64,000 nucleotides of DNA from Eukaryota sp. TZLM1-RC. Taxonomy: Eukaryota; Metamonada: BaSk clade. Under the pieces are notes generated by a model. The model made no database searches. It saw only the letters and a program-made list of their open reading frames with translations, and was not told where the DNA came from. The number at the start of each line of letters is the position of its first letter. Within the stretch, counting starts at the first letter, position 1. Location: contig JAUPSS010000011.1 of NCBI GenBank assembly GCA_040285825.1, positions 1,127,658 to 1,191,657 on the forward strand. Reading direction: 5' to 3'. Below are positions 31,182 through 42,178 of the stretch, one piece after another. Both the position numbers and the translations under genes were made by a program.

Positions 31182-34100
31182 TTATTTAAGGAAAATTTGA
31201 AGAGAAGGACGATTAGATTCTATTTGTTCAAGTTTGGATTTGGTTGAATTGCTAATGTTGCTGTTGCAAAGATTCAATTTAGTCAGAGTGGAATTGCTGT
31301 CCAGAGCACGGGCGAGAGCACTAGCACCTTCATCGGTGATTTGGTTGTACCCAAGATCCAATGTAGTCAGAGAGGAATTGCTCTCCAGAGCACGGGCGAG
31401 GGCACTAGGGCCTTCATCGGTAATGTTGTTGCGCCTAAGATTTAATGTAGTCAGAGTGGAATTGCTCTCCAATGCACGGGCGAGAGCACTAGCGCCTTCA
31501 TCGGTAATGTTGATTCCCTCAAGATTCAACTTAGTCAGAGTGCAATTGCTCTCCAGAGCACGGGCGAGAGCAATAGCGCCTTCAGCGGTAATGTTGCTGT
31601 ACCTAAGATTTAATGTAGTCAGAGTGCAATTGCTCTCCAATGCACGGGCGAGAGCACTAGCGCCTTCATCGGTAATGTTGATTCCCCCAAGATTCAACTT
31701 AGTCAGAGTGCAATTGCTCTCCAGAGCACGGGCGAGAGCAATAGCGCCTTCATCGGTAATGTTGTTGCACTCAAGATCCAATGTAGTCAGAGTGGAATTG
31801 CTCTCCAATGCACGGGCGAGAGCACTAGCGCCTTCATCGGTAATGTTGTCTTCCTGAAGATACAATGTAGTCAGAGTGCAATTGCTCTCCAATGCACGGG
31901 CGAGAGCACTAGCGCCTTTATTGGTAATGTTGTTGTCCCAAAGATCCAATCTAGTCAGAGTGGAATTGCTCTCCAGAGCATGGGCGAGGGCAATAGCGCC
32001 TTCAGCGGTAAAGTTGTTGCACTCAAGATCCAATGTAGTCAGAGTGGAATTGCTCTCCAGAGCACGGGCGAGAGCAAAAAGGCGATAATAGGGATATTTA
32101 AAACACCAAGGAAAACAAGATAATTCAACTAAATATTCATTTTTGATTAATTTAGTTGCCTTAATTAGACCTTGATCATCAAGTTTTGTCGGCGATAGGG
32201 ATGATCTCGACAGATATCTCTCCGGTCCCAGCAATTGAATAAACTTCAAAGAGGGAAAACTTTGTTCAGTGATATTGGTATCAATTGCTTCATGAATTAT
32301 CAATTCCTTAATGCTTGGTAATTCAATTTCAATATTGACAGGATGGTACAACCAAACTTCCAATCTAGTAATGGAAAGAGGCAAAGGAATTTGTGCTTCT
32401 AATATTCTTTCTGAAGAAGAACGATCAAATAAGACCAGCTCTTTCAATGCTGTAAGATAGCTTAAATCAGTAATCTCACTGCGATCATTAAGCACCAACT
32501 TCACTAGTGAAGGGGGTAATTGTTCTATAATGAATGAACAATTAAGCTCCAGAAACTTGAGATTTGATAAATGTGTCAAGTTTAAGGATAGCCTTCTATT
32601 ATGTCTTGACTTTGCACCAAGCTTAACAACCTCAACAGCTGGGAAAAACGACAAGAACTGTGGATCAAATTCATCTGTATAATAGTAAATATCAAGATGT
32701 TTAATTCGACTATTAATAACACTGGGACCATTGAAAGCAAATGATAATTGCAATTGTAAATCCCAAACATAATCATTGAGATTTAAATGTTGTGGATTTT
32801 TCAAAAATTCAAAACCATTGATCACTTCTTTAGAAAATTTAGCGACCTTCTTACTCACTGAACATTTGGTATAGAATCTGGCTTTTGTATATGGATGGTT
32901 ACCAAACAATTTTTTCAAATATTGTAAATATTCAAAGTAAATTAATCTGATTAGACCACTAAACATGCTATCCATGGTTTGTATTGGATCAAGAAAAGTT
33001 CCAAGTATTTCTGAACCAAATGATAATTTGGCAGGTTGAAATCGATCAATCAAATCACCTGTACCTAATTGACCTTCATCGTTTTTTCCCCAGGCCCAAA
33101 CAGTGTTTTTGTTGTAGGCAAAAAGGAAGTTACGTCCTAAGGAAACACCTTCTATATTGGTTAAAGCTTCGACACAAATTGGTTGCTCACTATCTTCATA
33201 AAGATCACTGAATCTGCTCAACCTACCCCAAACAAAAACCTTACCATCAATATCAGTGGCAGCATAAATACCATTGGAACCAATAATAGAGACAATATTA
33301 CTCAACCCTAAAACTTTTGTTGGTTTGTTATCGAAAGAATCATCATTTTCCTTGTCAAACCTCCAAACATCACCATTGAAGTCAATGACAAACAAAGAAA
33401 TGTTATCAAACAAAAAAGAACTCCATGATGGTTTGGTTGGCAAAATGTACTTGTCAACTGGAATCTTAACAAATGAACCATACTGAGTACTAAGTACCAT
33501 ACTAAGGAAGAAGTTGACATCTGAGTCAATTGCAACGATTGAGTTCCCAGCAGCAGAAATAAAAACAATGGTAGACCTGTTGATCCCTTGTATTGGCTTA
33601 AAAGTACCATTACCTAACTGAATAACTTTTCCTTCTGCAGTCAATCCAAATGATTTTGAATGATTACTGCTACTGCAAATTTCCTTGAAAAAATAAGGGC
33701 TGTTGATAAGAGTAATTTTTGGTGGCATATTTACTGCATGATCATTACCCCGATTACCCCAACCATACAACAAGCCATCAGAAGAAAGGGCAAAGCAATG
33801 GTCCCAGTCAGCTGAAATGTAAATTATGTTGTTGATTGGAAGTTTAACTGGTGATTTGAATATTGCTGGTCTATTAAGAGGAACATGACCATAACCAAAC
33901 CTCCCCCAAGCATAAACTTCACCAGAATAGGTGAGAAGCAGTGAGCCAAATTTACCACATGAAATGGACTTAACCCCACCCATTCGTTCCGATCGGTCGG
34001 GGAAGTGTGCTGGTTGTTGGTCACATGGAGAGGGGTGGTCTAAAAGAGGATCTGACGGGGCATGCTGTAGAGGACATCGATTATGTGCATTTGAGTCGGG

Positions 34101-34442
34101 TGTTCGGTCGGGTTGTGGATCGGAAGAATGGGGAGGAAAGGTGGATTGCGGAGAACTGCATGGTAAGTCTGAAGGTAGAGAGTGATGAACTGAGCAATGA
34201 GAGGGAGATCGTAATTCTTCATCAATAGTGGAGGAGAGTATCGTGGTAGTTGGGATAGAGTCATGGAAAACATCGGAAGCATCCTGTGAGAAGCTATTTT
34301 GGCTTCCCACTGGTTGAAATGCAACCGGGGCTTCAAGCTCGTGATTGAGAGGAGGGTTTGGACGACCTAGATCACGACTCTCCTTTCCAGAACACGAAAT
34401 GCTAGCGCTATCACCAGGCAAACTATCTTGATTTTGACGCAT
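31182..34442 (-). CDS. RCC1-propeller / LRR protein B (1086 aa)
   Basis: Intact intronless paralogue of gene A: same start (MRQNQDSLPG), Ser/Pro-rich N-terminus to about residue 153, seven RCC1-like blades (GEVYAWGRFGYGHVP, GLLYGWGNRGND, GKVFVWGRLSRF, NTVWAWGKNDEGQLGTGD among them), linker with NHPYTKARFYTKCSVSKK, then ten 28-residue RI-type LRRs (residues 790-1069) and a 17-residue cap ending in TAA. It differs from A mainly by a short deletion in blade 4 (NFFLSMVLSTQ against NFFLLTNDDSDSTQ), scattered substitutions in the irregular LRR linker, and in the LRR array. Neighbours mirror those of A: T-segment downstream, inverted family III remnant and saposin minigene upstream. Likely a cytoplasmic scaffold or recognition protein; partners unknown. 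Confidence 0.9.
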   Translation of the reverse strand: MRQNQDSLPGDSASISCSGKESRDLGRPNPPLNHELEAPVAFQPVGSQNSFSQDASDVFHDSIPTTTILSSTIDEELRSPSHCSVHHSLPSDLPCSSPQSTFPPHSSDPQPDRTPDSNAHNRCPLQHAPSDPLLDHPSPCDQQPAHFPDRSERMGGVKSISCGKFGSLLLTYSGEVYAWGRFGYGHVPLNRPAIFKSPVKLPINNIIYISADWDHCFALSSDGLLYGWGNRGNDHAVNMPPKITLINSPYFFKEICSSSNHSKSFGLTAEGKVIQLGNGTFKPIQGINRSTIVFISAAGNSIVAIDSDVNFFLSMVLSTQYGSFVKIPVDKYILPTKPSWSSFLFDNISLFVIDFNGDVWRFDKENDDSFDNKPTKVLGLSNIVSIIGSNGIYAATDIDGKVFVWGRLSRFSDLYEDSEQPICVEALTNIEGVSLGRNFLFAYNKNTVWAWGKNDEGQLGTGDLIDRFQPAKLSFGSEILGTFLDPIQTMDSMFSGLIRLIYFEYLQYLKKLFGNHPYTKARFYTKCSVSKKVAKFSKEVINGFEFLKNPQHLNLNDYVWDLQLQLSFAFNGPSVINSRIKHLDIYYYTDEFDPQFLSFFPAVEVVKLGAKSRHNRRLSLNLTHLSNLKFLELNCSFIIEQLPPSLVKLVLNDRSEITDLSYLTALKELVLFDRSSSERILEAQIPLPLSITRLEVWLYHPVNIEIELPSIKELIIHEAIDTNITEQSFPSLKFIQLLGPERYLSRSSLSPTKLDDQGLIKATKLIKNEYLVELSCFPWCFKYPYYRLFALARALESNSTLTTLDLECNNFTAEGAIALAHALESNSTLTRLDLWDNNITNKGASALARALESNCTLTTLYLQEDNITDEGASALARALESNSTLTTLDLECNNITDEGAIALARALESNCTLTKLNLGGINITDEGASALARALESNCTLTTLNLRYSNITAEGAIALARALESNCTLTKLNLEGINITDEGASALARALESNSTLTTLNLRRNNITDEGPSALARALESNSSLTTLDLGYNQITDEGASALARALDSNSTLTKLNLCNSNISNSTKSKLEQIESNRPSLQIFLK
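31236..32075 (-). repeat. 84-bp LRR tandem array of gene B (10 units)
   Basis: Ten units. Alternation is visible: units with KLNLGGINITDEG and KLNLEGINITDEG are separated by NLRYSNITAEG, suggesting duplication of a two-unit block. One unit has HALES instead of RALES and one has RALDS. Confidence 0.92.
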
Positions 34443-34788
34443 TATAGAGAGGTTGAGACGAAGAGAAATTTATTGAAAAGTGAAATTTGTCGAGACACTG
34501 GGTGTTTGCTGAAAGTTTTCTGAGATTTTCTTCTAGTTTTTCGAGTTTTTCTTCTAAGGGTCCACTTCACAAAAGAACATAATTGCCTCTTTGGCCGCAA
34601 AACCATCGGATCCAAGATTCATCCGATTCTGAATCAGATTCATCAGACCACCAGCGATGGGTCGGTGATTCGCCGCGAATGAAGTGGCGGGGTGCAGACG
34701 TATTGTGTGTGTTAAGGAATTCAGGTGTGGATGGCTTAAAAACTTTGTGAAGGATCAATTTTTTTTATTTATTGTCTCTCAGTATCTT

Positions 34789-35128
34789 TTAATCAATAAC
34801 AAATATGAAAACATCCACATCCTCAAAACCTGCTTCCCCTGCATCAAAATTTTCAACTGCAAAAGATTCGGGAAACTTCCCAAAAGAAGATTCTGGATCA
34901 GAAGTTAGTTTCAACATTCCCTTAAAAATAGAAAATACAATCCTGTTTTGCCAGTCAACACGATTGAAAATTCTTCCAGTTCTTTCCTCTACAACTACAA
35001 CAAAATCCTCAAGAAAGATCATAGCAGAATTACCTGAAGATACAAGCAAAGAAAAAACAAAGGGATATAAATTATATTGGGCATGAGAATTTTCATTAAT
35101 CGAGGAAATGGGTTTCGTCAATGCATTT
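34789..35128 (-). pseudogene. Inverted family III tail upstream of gene B
   Basis: Same remnant as at 7776-8115, with FLEDFVVVVEERTGRIFN and WQNRIVFSIFKGM. A duplicate of one old insertion, not an independent event. 34443-34788, between it and gene B, matches 7451-7775 apart from a short extra TTTTTCGAGTTTTTCTTC near 34540; no gene seen. Confidence 0.75.
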
Positions 35129-35540
35129 AGCAATTTTATAATTTGAACAATGTGGACATGTGAGCATTTTGAGAAAACGACCAAAATGGCCAATGAACAT
35201 TCCTTCATACCTAATTTCAATTTCCCATTGATCAACATCACTCCATGCCATTTCACACAATATATTTCACATATTTGTTACGATCTATATGTGCCCCATC
35301 TAGACCACCATTTATTACTCAATTTTGGGCATATCGTGCTACATAAGAATCCCCATAATGAAAATGGCACTTCAAGCAAAGACTTCATACACCCGGACCC
35401 GTTTAGTACAATCCAGGACTTCCCTCCAAGCAAATCTTTGGCCAATCACGCCTTTCCACAGCTCCTCCCCGAACAACTTTCTCTTCCGACGCCTCCACCG
35501 CCCCAGTAGTAGGCTCATATAAACTACCACTGAGAATTAG

Positions 35541-35696
35541 ATGGAAACTCTCCCCGATAACGACTTTGGTTGTTCCACATGTGTTTTCATCATTGGTGCC
35601 TTGGAAGCCAAACTTGACGATGATGCCACCCGTGAAGAAATTCGTGAAGCTCTCATGCATGTCTGTAAGAATGAACAACTTTCTGACGCATTATAA
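35541..35696 (+). CDS. Saposin B-like minigene or exon, copy B (51 aa)
   Basis: Same length and Cys positions (11, 14, 42) as copy A; one residue differs (CVFIIGALEAKL against CAFIIGALEAKL). TATAAA at 35518-35523, 18 bases before the ATG. Absent from the gene C block, where 34.56-36.08 kb sequence is deleted. Same caveat: half a saposin domain. Confidence 0.55.
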   Translation: METLPDNDFGCSTCVFIIGALEAKLDDDATREEIREALMHVCKNEQLSDAL

Positions 35697-36292
35697 AAAT
35701 TGTGATGATGTGCGAAAAAGATAAACTTGACATGTTTTGCTCTCAATTTAATTGATTGCTTGCTCTCTGAACTCTGAAGTAAATGGTTCATATACAATGT
35801 GCAGGAAATACAATAAAAAACTTATTAATGTGAGGTATTGTGTTGAAAAATTGCAACCAAAGTTAACAATAACAATTTGCAGTGTAAGGTTTATACTGTA
35901 AACAATGGGAAACCGTGAACATATTCCAGCAGTTACAAATTAAATCATTTTATGACGAACACGGCCATAAACATCATCTCATTGTTATAATCGTAGTTCT
36001 TTGACATTATAGGAGGACGTCGAACTTTTCAAGGCAAAATGATGCTGTATGGTTAGACATTGTACAGAATAGAGATAAAAGATTAAGGTATTTATTCAAT
36101 TTCACTGGCCCTTATAAAGGCCGTCACTAGTGAAGTCTACACTAGACTAATTGTCCACAGTACAACAAAAAGCACTGAATAGCAAGTCCAGAGTTATATC
36201 ATTAACCAATCAGTCTATCTGTGTTAAATGTGGAGTTTTCACTTGAATTTGTTCCAGACGCCACCATCTTTCAGTACTTCTTAATGGTTACT
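35697..36292. repeat. Duplicated DNA without recognisable gene
   Basis: 35697-36115 repeats 8684-9105. From TTCAATTTCACTGGCCC (about 36095) onward the sequence instead matches 51180 onward. No convincing gene. Confidence 0.7.
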
Positions 36293-36336
36293 AGAGCACT
36301 AGCGCCTTCAGCGGTAATTATCTTCCTCTGAAGATA
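36293..36336 (+). repeat. Orphan LRR-array fragment
   Basis: 26 bases from AGAGCACTAGCGCC to GCGGTAAT are identical to the plus strand of an LRR unit in gene A (about 4646-4671), followed by TCTTCCTCTGAAGATA, which resembles the next part of a unit. It lies 1.85 kb beyond the 5' end of gene B with no LRR frame around it. Repeated at 51378-51421. Confidence 0.75.
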
Positions 36337-36730
36337 GGTAATTATTGCACCAGATTATCGAGACACTTCAATAGAGGATGTGATTCATTCATAGACATTT
36401 CATCATACCGGAGTTTCTAATCAAAAAGAAAATTGTTCATGCCATCACTGAAAGCACTATTGAATCAATATGTTGCCTTCGAAATGCCATCTCCAGCAAA
36501 CTTAGGACTTGAACACGCCCGATAAAGAATTTTTGATAAGTCTTGGGTGATTCAATTAAGTGTCGCAGTTCAATAAAGATTTTATGTTGTTGTTAATCAT
36601 AACTGATGTGATTACAATTACGGTCATCCATCATTGTCAAATAAATCTTCAAAGTTATTGAGCAATAGGGAGAACAATTATGTTTCCAACCCCGAAATTA
36701 GGCCATCCATACTTCAAAATGGCAAATAAA

Positions 36731-37585
36731 CTAAGAAGAGTCAGCGCCAAGGAATCTGGGTGAAATCCTAATGAGGATTTCCTCATTTTCCACCACATCT
36801 TCTATTTCTTCATCTGTATCTTCCAAGGTGTCTGCTTCAACTTCCAAAACAGCAGTTCTAGTTCATTCAAAGTACTTTCTCCATGGTACACTATTCTTTC
36901 TCGCTGCTTAATCTAGATCTTTCCTTAGTGCACACGACCTTGAAATCGGACCAGTTTCTTTCTGGAGACATGCTTCCATGTTCTCATCTACTTTCCTCCA
37001 ACCAGCAGTAATCATGTTAAAGGCCTTTTCTTGCAATTTTGCCATTGCAATGAGTACCCAGCCTGAAAATTCATCCTTGACAACACTGGCCCTTACGACA
37101 AGGACAACATCTCTAGGTAAGGCACCACTACGCAATTGCTGTAGAGTCTGATCGCAGCAATAGTTTCCAAACAGTTCATTTGGGATATCCTTGAATGGTT
37201 TGTTGAACTTACTTATGGTTAGTTTACTTGCAACTAAATGGTTTTTAATTTTGGCAAACTTCATTAGAAAATTATGACTTAATAACAACAGAAAGTCCAA
37301 GACACGTTTGAATTGTTAGTAACTACCATACTTGATGTGGAATTTCACAAGAAATTCCAATGTATATTTCCTGGAATAAAATACGTGTCTGGATGCATTA
37401 TTTTCCTCTGGAAAAACAAATTATGGTGTTATATCGTCAACTATGCCACCAATTTGAAAACACGCACGCGATAGTGCAAGTGTAAATTGTTGTAATTGAC
37501 CAGAAGCATGTAATAAAGTTCCTTTTAACAATTCAATGATTTTCTTATTCAATCTATGGAAAAATTGTACATTGATTTTAATAAA
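36731..37585 (-). pseudogene. Unknown gene with four in-frame stops and no frameshift
   Basis: One minus-strand frame of 285 codons has coding character from end to end: RLNKKIIELLKGTLLHASGQ, LALSRACFQIGGIVDDITP, FVFPEENNASRHVFYSRKY, LPRDVVLVVRASVVKDEF, EKAFNMITAGWRKVDENMEA, and an acidic end (ADTLEDTDEEIEDVVENEE) before TAG. It is interrupted by TAA at 37421-37423, 37316-37318 and 36908-36910 and TGA at 36863-36865. The 5' edge is preceded by AAACTAATTTCTTCCAG (minus strand), a good 3' splice site with a branch-point-like CTAAT, so this may be a last exon. No family recognised. Confidence 0.5.
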
Positions 37586-37723
37586 CTGGAAGAAATTAGT
37601 TTAAACAAATTACTCGAAATGTGCAACAACAATTTAACAACAATTAATGGAGTTAATTTCAGAGAGTTAGATTGTAAAAACAATCCATTTCATTTTATGA
37701 GGTTTATAATTTTCAACAATTAG
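37556..37723 (+). CDS. Small unknown ORF (55 aa)
   Basis: MEKLYIDFNKLEEISLNKLL ... NFRELDCKNNPFHF, ATG to TAG. The LTTINGVNFRELDCKNNPF part looks like one leucine-rich strand-loop unit. The frame is kept with identical length at 52642-52809, in a block where other frames are broken. The minus strand is also open across part of it (37667-37858), but that frame is broken in the duplicate. Coding status uncertain. Confidence 0.35.
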   Translation: MEKLYIDFNKLEEISLNKLLEMCNNNLTTINGVNFRELDCKNNPFHFMRFIIFNN

Positions 37724-37868
37724 TTTTGCATCATATGTAAAGTGTGGTGAAAATTTCACACAATATGATTTTTCCATACGTTTTGCGAAAAATCTAATTA
37801 ATAAACCTCTATAAAAAACTCTCTTTGTTTTTGATTCATTATTTATAAAAAAAATCATTTTTTAATAA

Positions 37869-38518
37869 TCACATTGTCTTTTTATACCAAATTTTTACCA
37901 ATTCAATAAAATCATCTCTATCTATTTCTCCATTATAATTTTTTATATAATCTACTACATAGTGTATATTCTCATCAATTAAATTAATATTTAGTTTGTC
38001 TTTTATATGATTACCAATTTTAGTAAGAAATGAAATTGGTTTTGTATTTTCTTTCAACAAAGTTTCAAATCCAGTTGATGCAACTTTTCTCACCCAAGAT
38101 TTACTATAAGTTTGTGGGGGTTCAATAGTAAGTTGTAAAATAGCTTCAGGAAAATATTTTGCTTTGAAATACAAAGATTCATATTTACAAATCCCACCAT
38201 TATATTCATCGAGATATCTTTCTTCCAAATCTTTATTGATGCTAACAAAAGAATTCTTTTCCTGGATCGGAAATCATCATGGTATTTATAAGTAAACAAT
38301 TATAATAATAATCTCCAAAATCTATTTCGATTTGTTGTGGTTTGATATATTCTACAGGAATTTTTCTTAATATATAATATAAATCATCTCCTTCATATAA
38401 TGATTTTTTTCAATATTTTTGTGATAAATTCATCATCACAAATTGAAACATCAACCAATTTAAAATATTCTAAATCTTCGAGAACAATATCTTGTAGTTT
38501 TTTAATTGGGTTTTCCAT
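37869..38518 (-). pseudogene. Unknown host gene, two frameshifts
   Basis: From ATG at 38518: MENPIKKLQDIVLEDLEYFK, a shift in an A-run near 38408, then EGDDLYYILRKIPVEYIKPQ and GDYYYNCLLINTMMISDPGK, a second shift near 38254, then SINKDLEERYLDEYNGG, YESLYFKAKYFPEAILQLTI and a TGA at 37869 after IWYKKTM. About 215 residues, AT-rich codons, no signal or membrane segment, no family recognised. Both shifts are shared by the 53-kb duplicate, so they predate the duplication and are probably real. Confidence 0.5.
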
Positions 38519-38573
38519 TTTTAATAAAATCATTTTTATATCGTAAAATTTTCAATTTTTGTTTTATATCTAA

Positions 38574-38950
38574 TTACATTCGTCTATTTTTCCATCCATC
38601 TCTAAATTTATAAAAAGTGTGCACAATTATTACTTCAATATTTTTAAACTTGAAATCTTTAGGACTATATGATATTGTTTTTAATTTAGAGTAATGTAAC
38701 TCAAATACTATTCGAAATTGTTCCAAAAATTTAAAATTGGTAATCAAATCTAAAATATCATTTGTTTCATCTATTCTTAAAATTGGTTTGTTGGAAAAAT
38801 ATGAGCGATAATAATCATCAAATTTTACAATTAATTTTTTAATCATATAATGTGTATTGTCTCTTATAAACCATTTAACCATAAACATTGGTGGTACCAC
38901 AGATGGTGCATGTCTCACAAATAATTCCCTAAAATGCTGATTACTGTTAT
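38574..38950 (-). pseudogene. Unknown host gene truncated by family I fragment
   Basis: Minus-strand frame FRELFVRHAPSVVPPMFMVK, IKKLIVKFDDYYRSYFSNKP, ILDLITNFKFLEQFRIVFEL, ending WKNRRM and TAA near 38574. Its 5' part is replaced at about 38950 by antisense family I sequence, so the original start is lost. Same junction at 54040. No family recognised. Confidence 0.5.
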
Positions 38951-39117
38951 CTAACGCCGAAAAAAGAAGATAAAAAATATGAAGAACCTTTGGCACAATT
39001 AGGTAGAGTGGAACATGTGAAATATCAGTTTGTGCCGTTTGCAATTTCTCTTTTTGGCAATATTGGACCTTCAGGGTTGCACTTTTTTGAAAATTTTAAA
39101 AAAGTATTACTGAATAG
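38951..39117 (+). pseudogene. Family I fragment
   Basis: KKEDKKYEEPLAQLGRVEHV and QFVPFAISLFGNIG, cut at the VLLN-GTTTGTTTGG junction seen at 17634. Only the K-rich KY region and the following strand of the RLE domain remain. Confidence 0.75.
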
Positions 39118-39356
39118 TTTGTTTGGAATTGTGTTAAATTCCAGGAACTTCACCAGTGAGATCGTGAAAGATTGTGAGAGATTGTAAAAAACTAATGAAA
39201 CTTTTTGTAAAGTTTCATTAAAAATATACTTTAAAACTAATGAAAGGAATTACTGTCGTAACACAACTCAGACATTATGTAAACAATGAATTTTACATGT
39301 TTGACATTAAGAGATATCCTTTTTGATCAGGTTTTCTACTAGCTTTTATTTCAAGA

Positions 39357-39800
39357 ATGTCTCGTTCTCCACAACTAGGACGTTTCTACTCAAACCATCA
39401 AGGTGACTTCAGGACCAAAAAAACCCGTAAATTTGTGACATCAGAAATGCCAGGATTTCACCTAGAAGACAAAATCAAAATCAAACTGTATTCTAAAACT
39501 ATGAGAGATGCACCAGAACGTCTGAACAAAATGATTTTATGTAAAGAAGATACAACAGATGCAGTTCACTTTAAATGTCGTCAACTGAGTGCCTTTCCAT
39601 GGAAGGTAGAACACCATAAAGCATCAGCAAGCAGAACTACAGAGGAAGTGGTCGAGCTATGGGAACCTAGCTATCAAGAAGTTAGGTTTGTTGAGGATCA
39701 TGAAGAGGTGTTAAGTGTTGGAGAAAAAGGAAAGATCATTGAAGAATAAGACTCTGAACTAGAAGAACAGTCTTTTGAAGAAGCAGCTGGTATTTCTTGA
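39357..39800 (+). pseudogene. Unknown small gene, copy 2 (nonsense)
   Basis: In frame with the intact 54-kb copy, but TAT to TAA after KGKIIEE (39747-39749) removes the acidic last 16 residues. Otherwise it agrees at nearly all positions. The 12-bp hairpin precedes it near 39193. 39801-40060 shows no gene. Confidence 0.55.
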
Positions 39801-40067
39801 AAACCATTCTCATCAGTGATTTTGACCGTATTATGATGCTTAATAGAACAAATGACATGGAATTTTAGTATAAAGGATCATAGATTAAGTCTATTTTTGA
39901 TGGTAACTGAAGCAATTATTTCATAAAAGTAATTGAGGGAATGCGTTTCATTATCTTTTGATATATAATTTTTGAACACAAATGGTCTTTTAAAAATCTT
40001 CATAGATATTGAGGCTTTGTCTCTAGTAATCAAGAGAGAAAAAAATAATATAATAAAAAATAAATAA

Positions 40068-42048
40068 ATTTTTTCCGTCCTTATCAGTTCGCTATCGGAA
40101 TTCCTGATGGCACAACATGTGCTGCGTTGTGTACAGATTTACTTTTCAATCAAAAAGGCGAAAATTATTTATTGAACATTGATTTTAAAAATGCTTTCAA
40201 CTCGGTTTTTCGCTCCAGTATTTTGTAAGAACTTGAACTACACTATCCTCCACTTTTGCCGTATTTTAAATTGATGTATGGATCACCCTCTAACTTAATT
40301 TTTCATTCTGAGAATATTGTTTCGTCAAGAGGGGTCAAACAAGGGGATCCATTGGGTCCATTCTTCTTTTGCTTAGCACTGCAATCAGTTTTGGTAAAAT
40401 TTAAGTCGGATTTTCCTGACATTCATATATGTGCTTATGCAGATGATTTATCACTTATTGGCCCTTTGTCTCTTTAACAACACGGTTTACAGCATTTTGT
40501 TTTTCTGGCCAAACAAATAGGGTTAGACATTAAATTGCCCAAGTGTTTCATTATTGGTAATCAACATGCGGAGGTGGTATTTAAAGAAACTTTTATCAAA
40601 TACGTTGATTACGAGGAAGATGCTATTCGGTTTCTTGGATCTTATTTTGGAAATAGTGAAAAAGTTAAATCGATTTTGTCAGGTATTTTGGAAAAAATCG
40701 AAGAGCAACTTTTGGCAATTCAAGATCTACAAATTGACAAACATTTAGCGTTTTCGGTCCTCAATGTGTGTTTTGGATCAAAAATTAATCATCTTCTTCG
40801 TTCTTTATCTCCCACAATTTCTCATGATTTTGCACGTCAATTCAATACTTTGAGAACAAATTTTTTAGGAAATTTAGTAGAAGTTTGTCCATCTAAAATT
40901 CCTTATCATGCATTTTTTTAGTCCTAAATTTGGTGGAGTTGGTTTTTCAAAAGCAGAATATTTATGCAAAAGTGCTTTTATTGGTGGTATGACAAATTTT
41001 CTTTTTGAATGAAAACTTCGTTTTGATCATATTCCTTTAAATGAATCACATCCTTTATTCATTTCTCTTGAAAAAATGGTGCAAGAACTACCTGTTGATA
41101 TTTGGAATAAGAGTTTTCCTTCAAGTTTGCCTGCTGTGCCTTCGAGATCTTTCACCAACCTTCATCTTGCTGTTGTGAAATTACAGAAGTCTGTTCTTAT
41201 TGGTTTTGAAGACCTGGATTTTTCTAAACGACTTAGTGTGACTAAGATTAATAATCCCGTCTTTGCTGCCTTTTTAGCAGACATTCAGAACTGTACTAGT
41301 TTAATATCTCAGCAACCAAGGCCATTTGGTCTTCACTTAACAAATGAAGCTTGGAAACAAAACATGCGGTTGAGATTAGGGATGTATCCAAGTGGTCTTT
41401 TGGACAATTCTTATTGTATTTGTAACAAAAAAACCTACTGCCAATTTTCGTCATATTGTAAGCTGTAAGAAATTTCTCCAATATAGGTCAGTTCTTCATA
41501 ATGCCATTCGTGATGTGACATATGAGATGTTCAAGTGTTACATTTTCAGTTGCAAAGTAGAACCTTTGTTGAAGCATTATAGTGATGATAATCTATTTAA
41601 TTCATGTCGAGGTGATTTAATTGCTCCATTTGTGGATTCCTCTCAAGTTGTTGTTGATTTCACTACAGTTGATCCCTTTGCTTTGGTTTATCGCGATGAT
41701 GTTTTACTTAGTACTAATGGCCATTTAAACAAGGCTGAAGATCGTAAGAGAGATAAATATACTGAGATATTAAATGATTTAAATAAAAACCTTTATTCGA
41801 AGTTTTCGTTTGTTCCTATTGCCTTTTCGATTTTTGGCAACATTGGACAATCCGCCATGAATTTCATCAATGATTTTGGTAATTTATATCGTTCAAGTGG
41901 TAAGAATTTTGCAGAGAATTTATGGAAAAATCTTATCATTTTCGCTTTGTACAGAAGTGTTCCCAAGTACTTGAGTTTAATGATGTCTAAACTGTATAAG
42001 GATTCATCAAGAGTTGGCGTGGAGAATTTAGTTTCTTATGTGTTTTAG
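40068..42048 (+). pseudogene. Family II retrotransposon RT-RLE, copy 5
   Basis: Motif A IDFKNAFN near 40180-40205 is followed by NSVFRSSIL, TAA, ELELHYPPLLPYFKLMYG in a single frame, because this copy keeps two bases (GC) missing from the 20-24 kb copies; the frame is thus correct, but the TAA shared by all copies interrupts it. Then come motif B RGVKQGDPLG, YADD, a TAA in LSL (CTTTAACAA, near 40475), the 40535-40921 frame, TGG to TGA near 41010, and 41076-42048 in two overlapping frames split by an extra A in an A-run near 41430. The knuckle, RLE core and C-terminus are present. Confidence 0.83.
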
Positions 42049-42084
42049 TTTGTTTTGTTTTTATTTGATTCTTTATATAAATGA

Positions 42085-42178
42085 TTATTATTTTATTTTC
42101 TGTTTTTTTTCTATTATTATTTTATCATTTTCTACGTTTTATCATTTTATGATCAATTATATGCCATGTGCATATAAT
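42085..42178. other. Patchwork junction between family II and E2 relic
   Basis: After ATATAAATG the sequence TTTTCTATTATTATTTTATC is the inverse of the family II 3' UTR (as at 11545-11580). GATCAATTATATGCCATGTG (42150 on) is 20-odd bases from family I (as at 665-690), and this joins directly to the E2 relic at GAGTACCGC. Three sources within 95 bp. Confidence 0.75.

Noticed and set aside
36731-37585. Ciliate-type genetic code for the whole window
   Set aside because: TAA, TAG and TGA terminate homologous frames at equivalent positions: RCC1-LRR genes end TAA, family II ends TAG, the 147-aa gene ends TGA. Readthrough is considered only for single relics.
37667-37858. Minus-strand 63-codon frame
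   Set aside because: Not kept in the duplicate at 52.75-52.96 kb, where run-length changes break it, and it overlaps the plus-strand 55-codon frame that is kept. Left undecided rather than listed as a gene.
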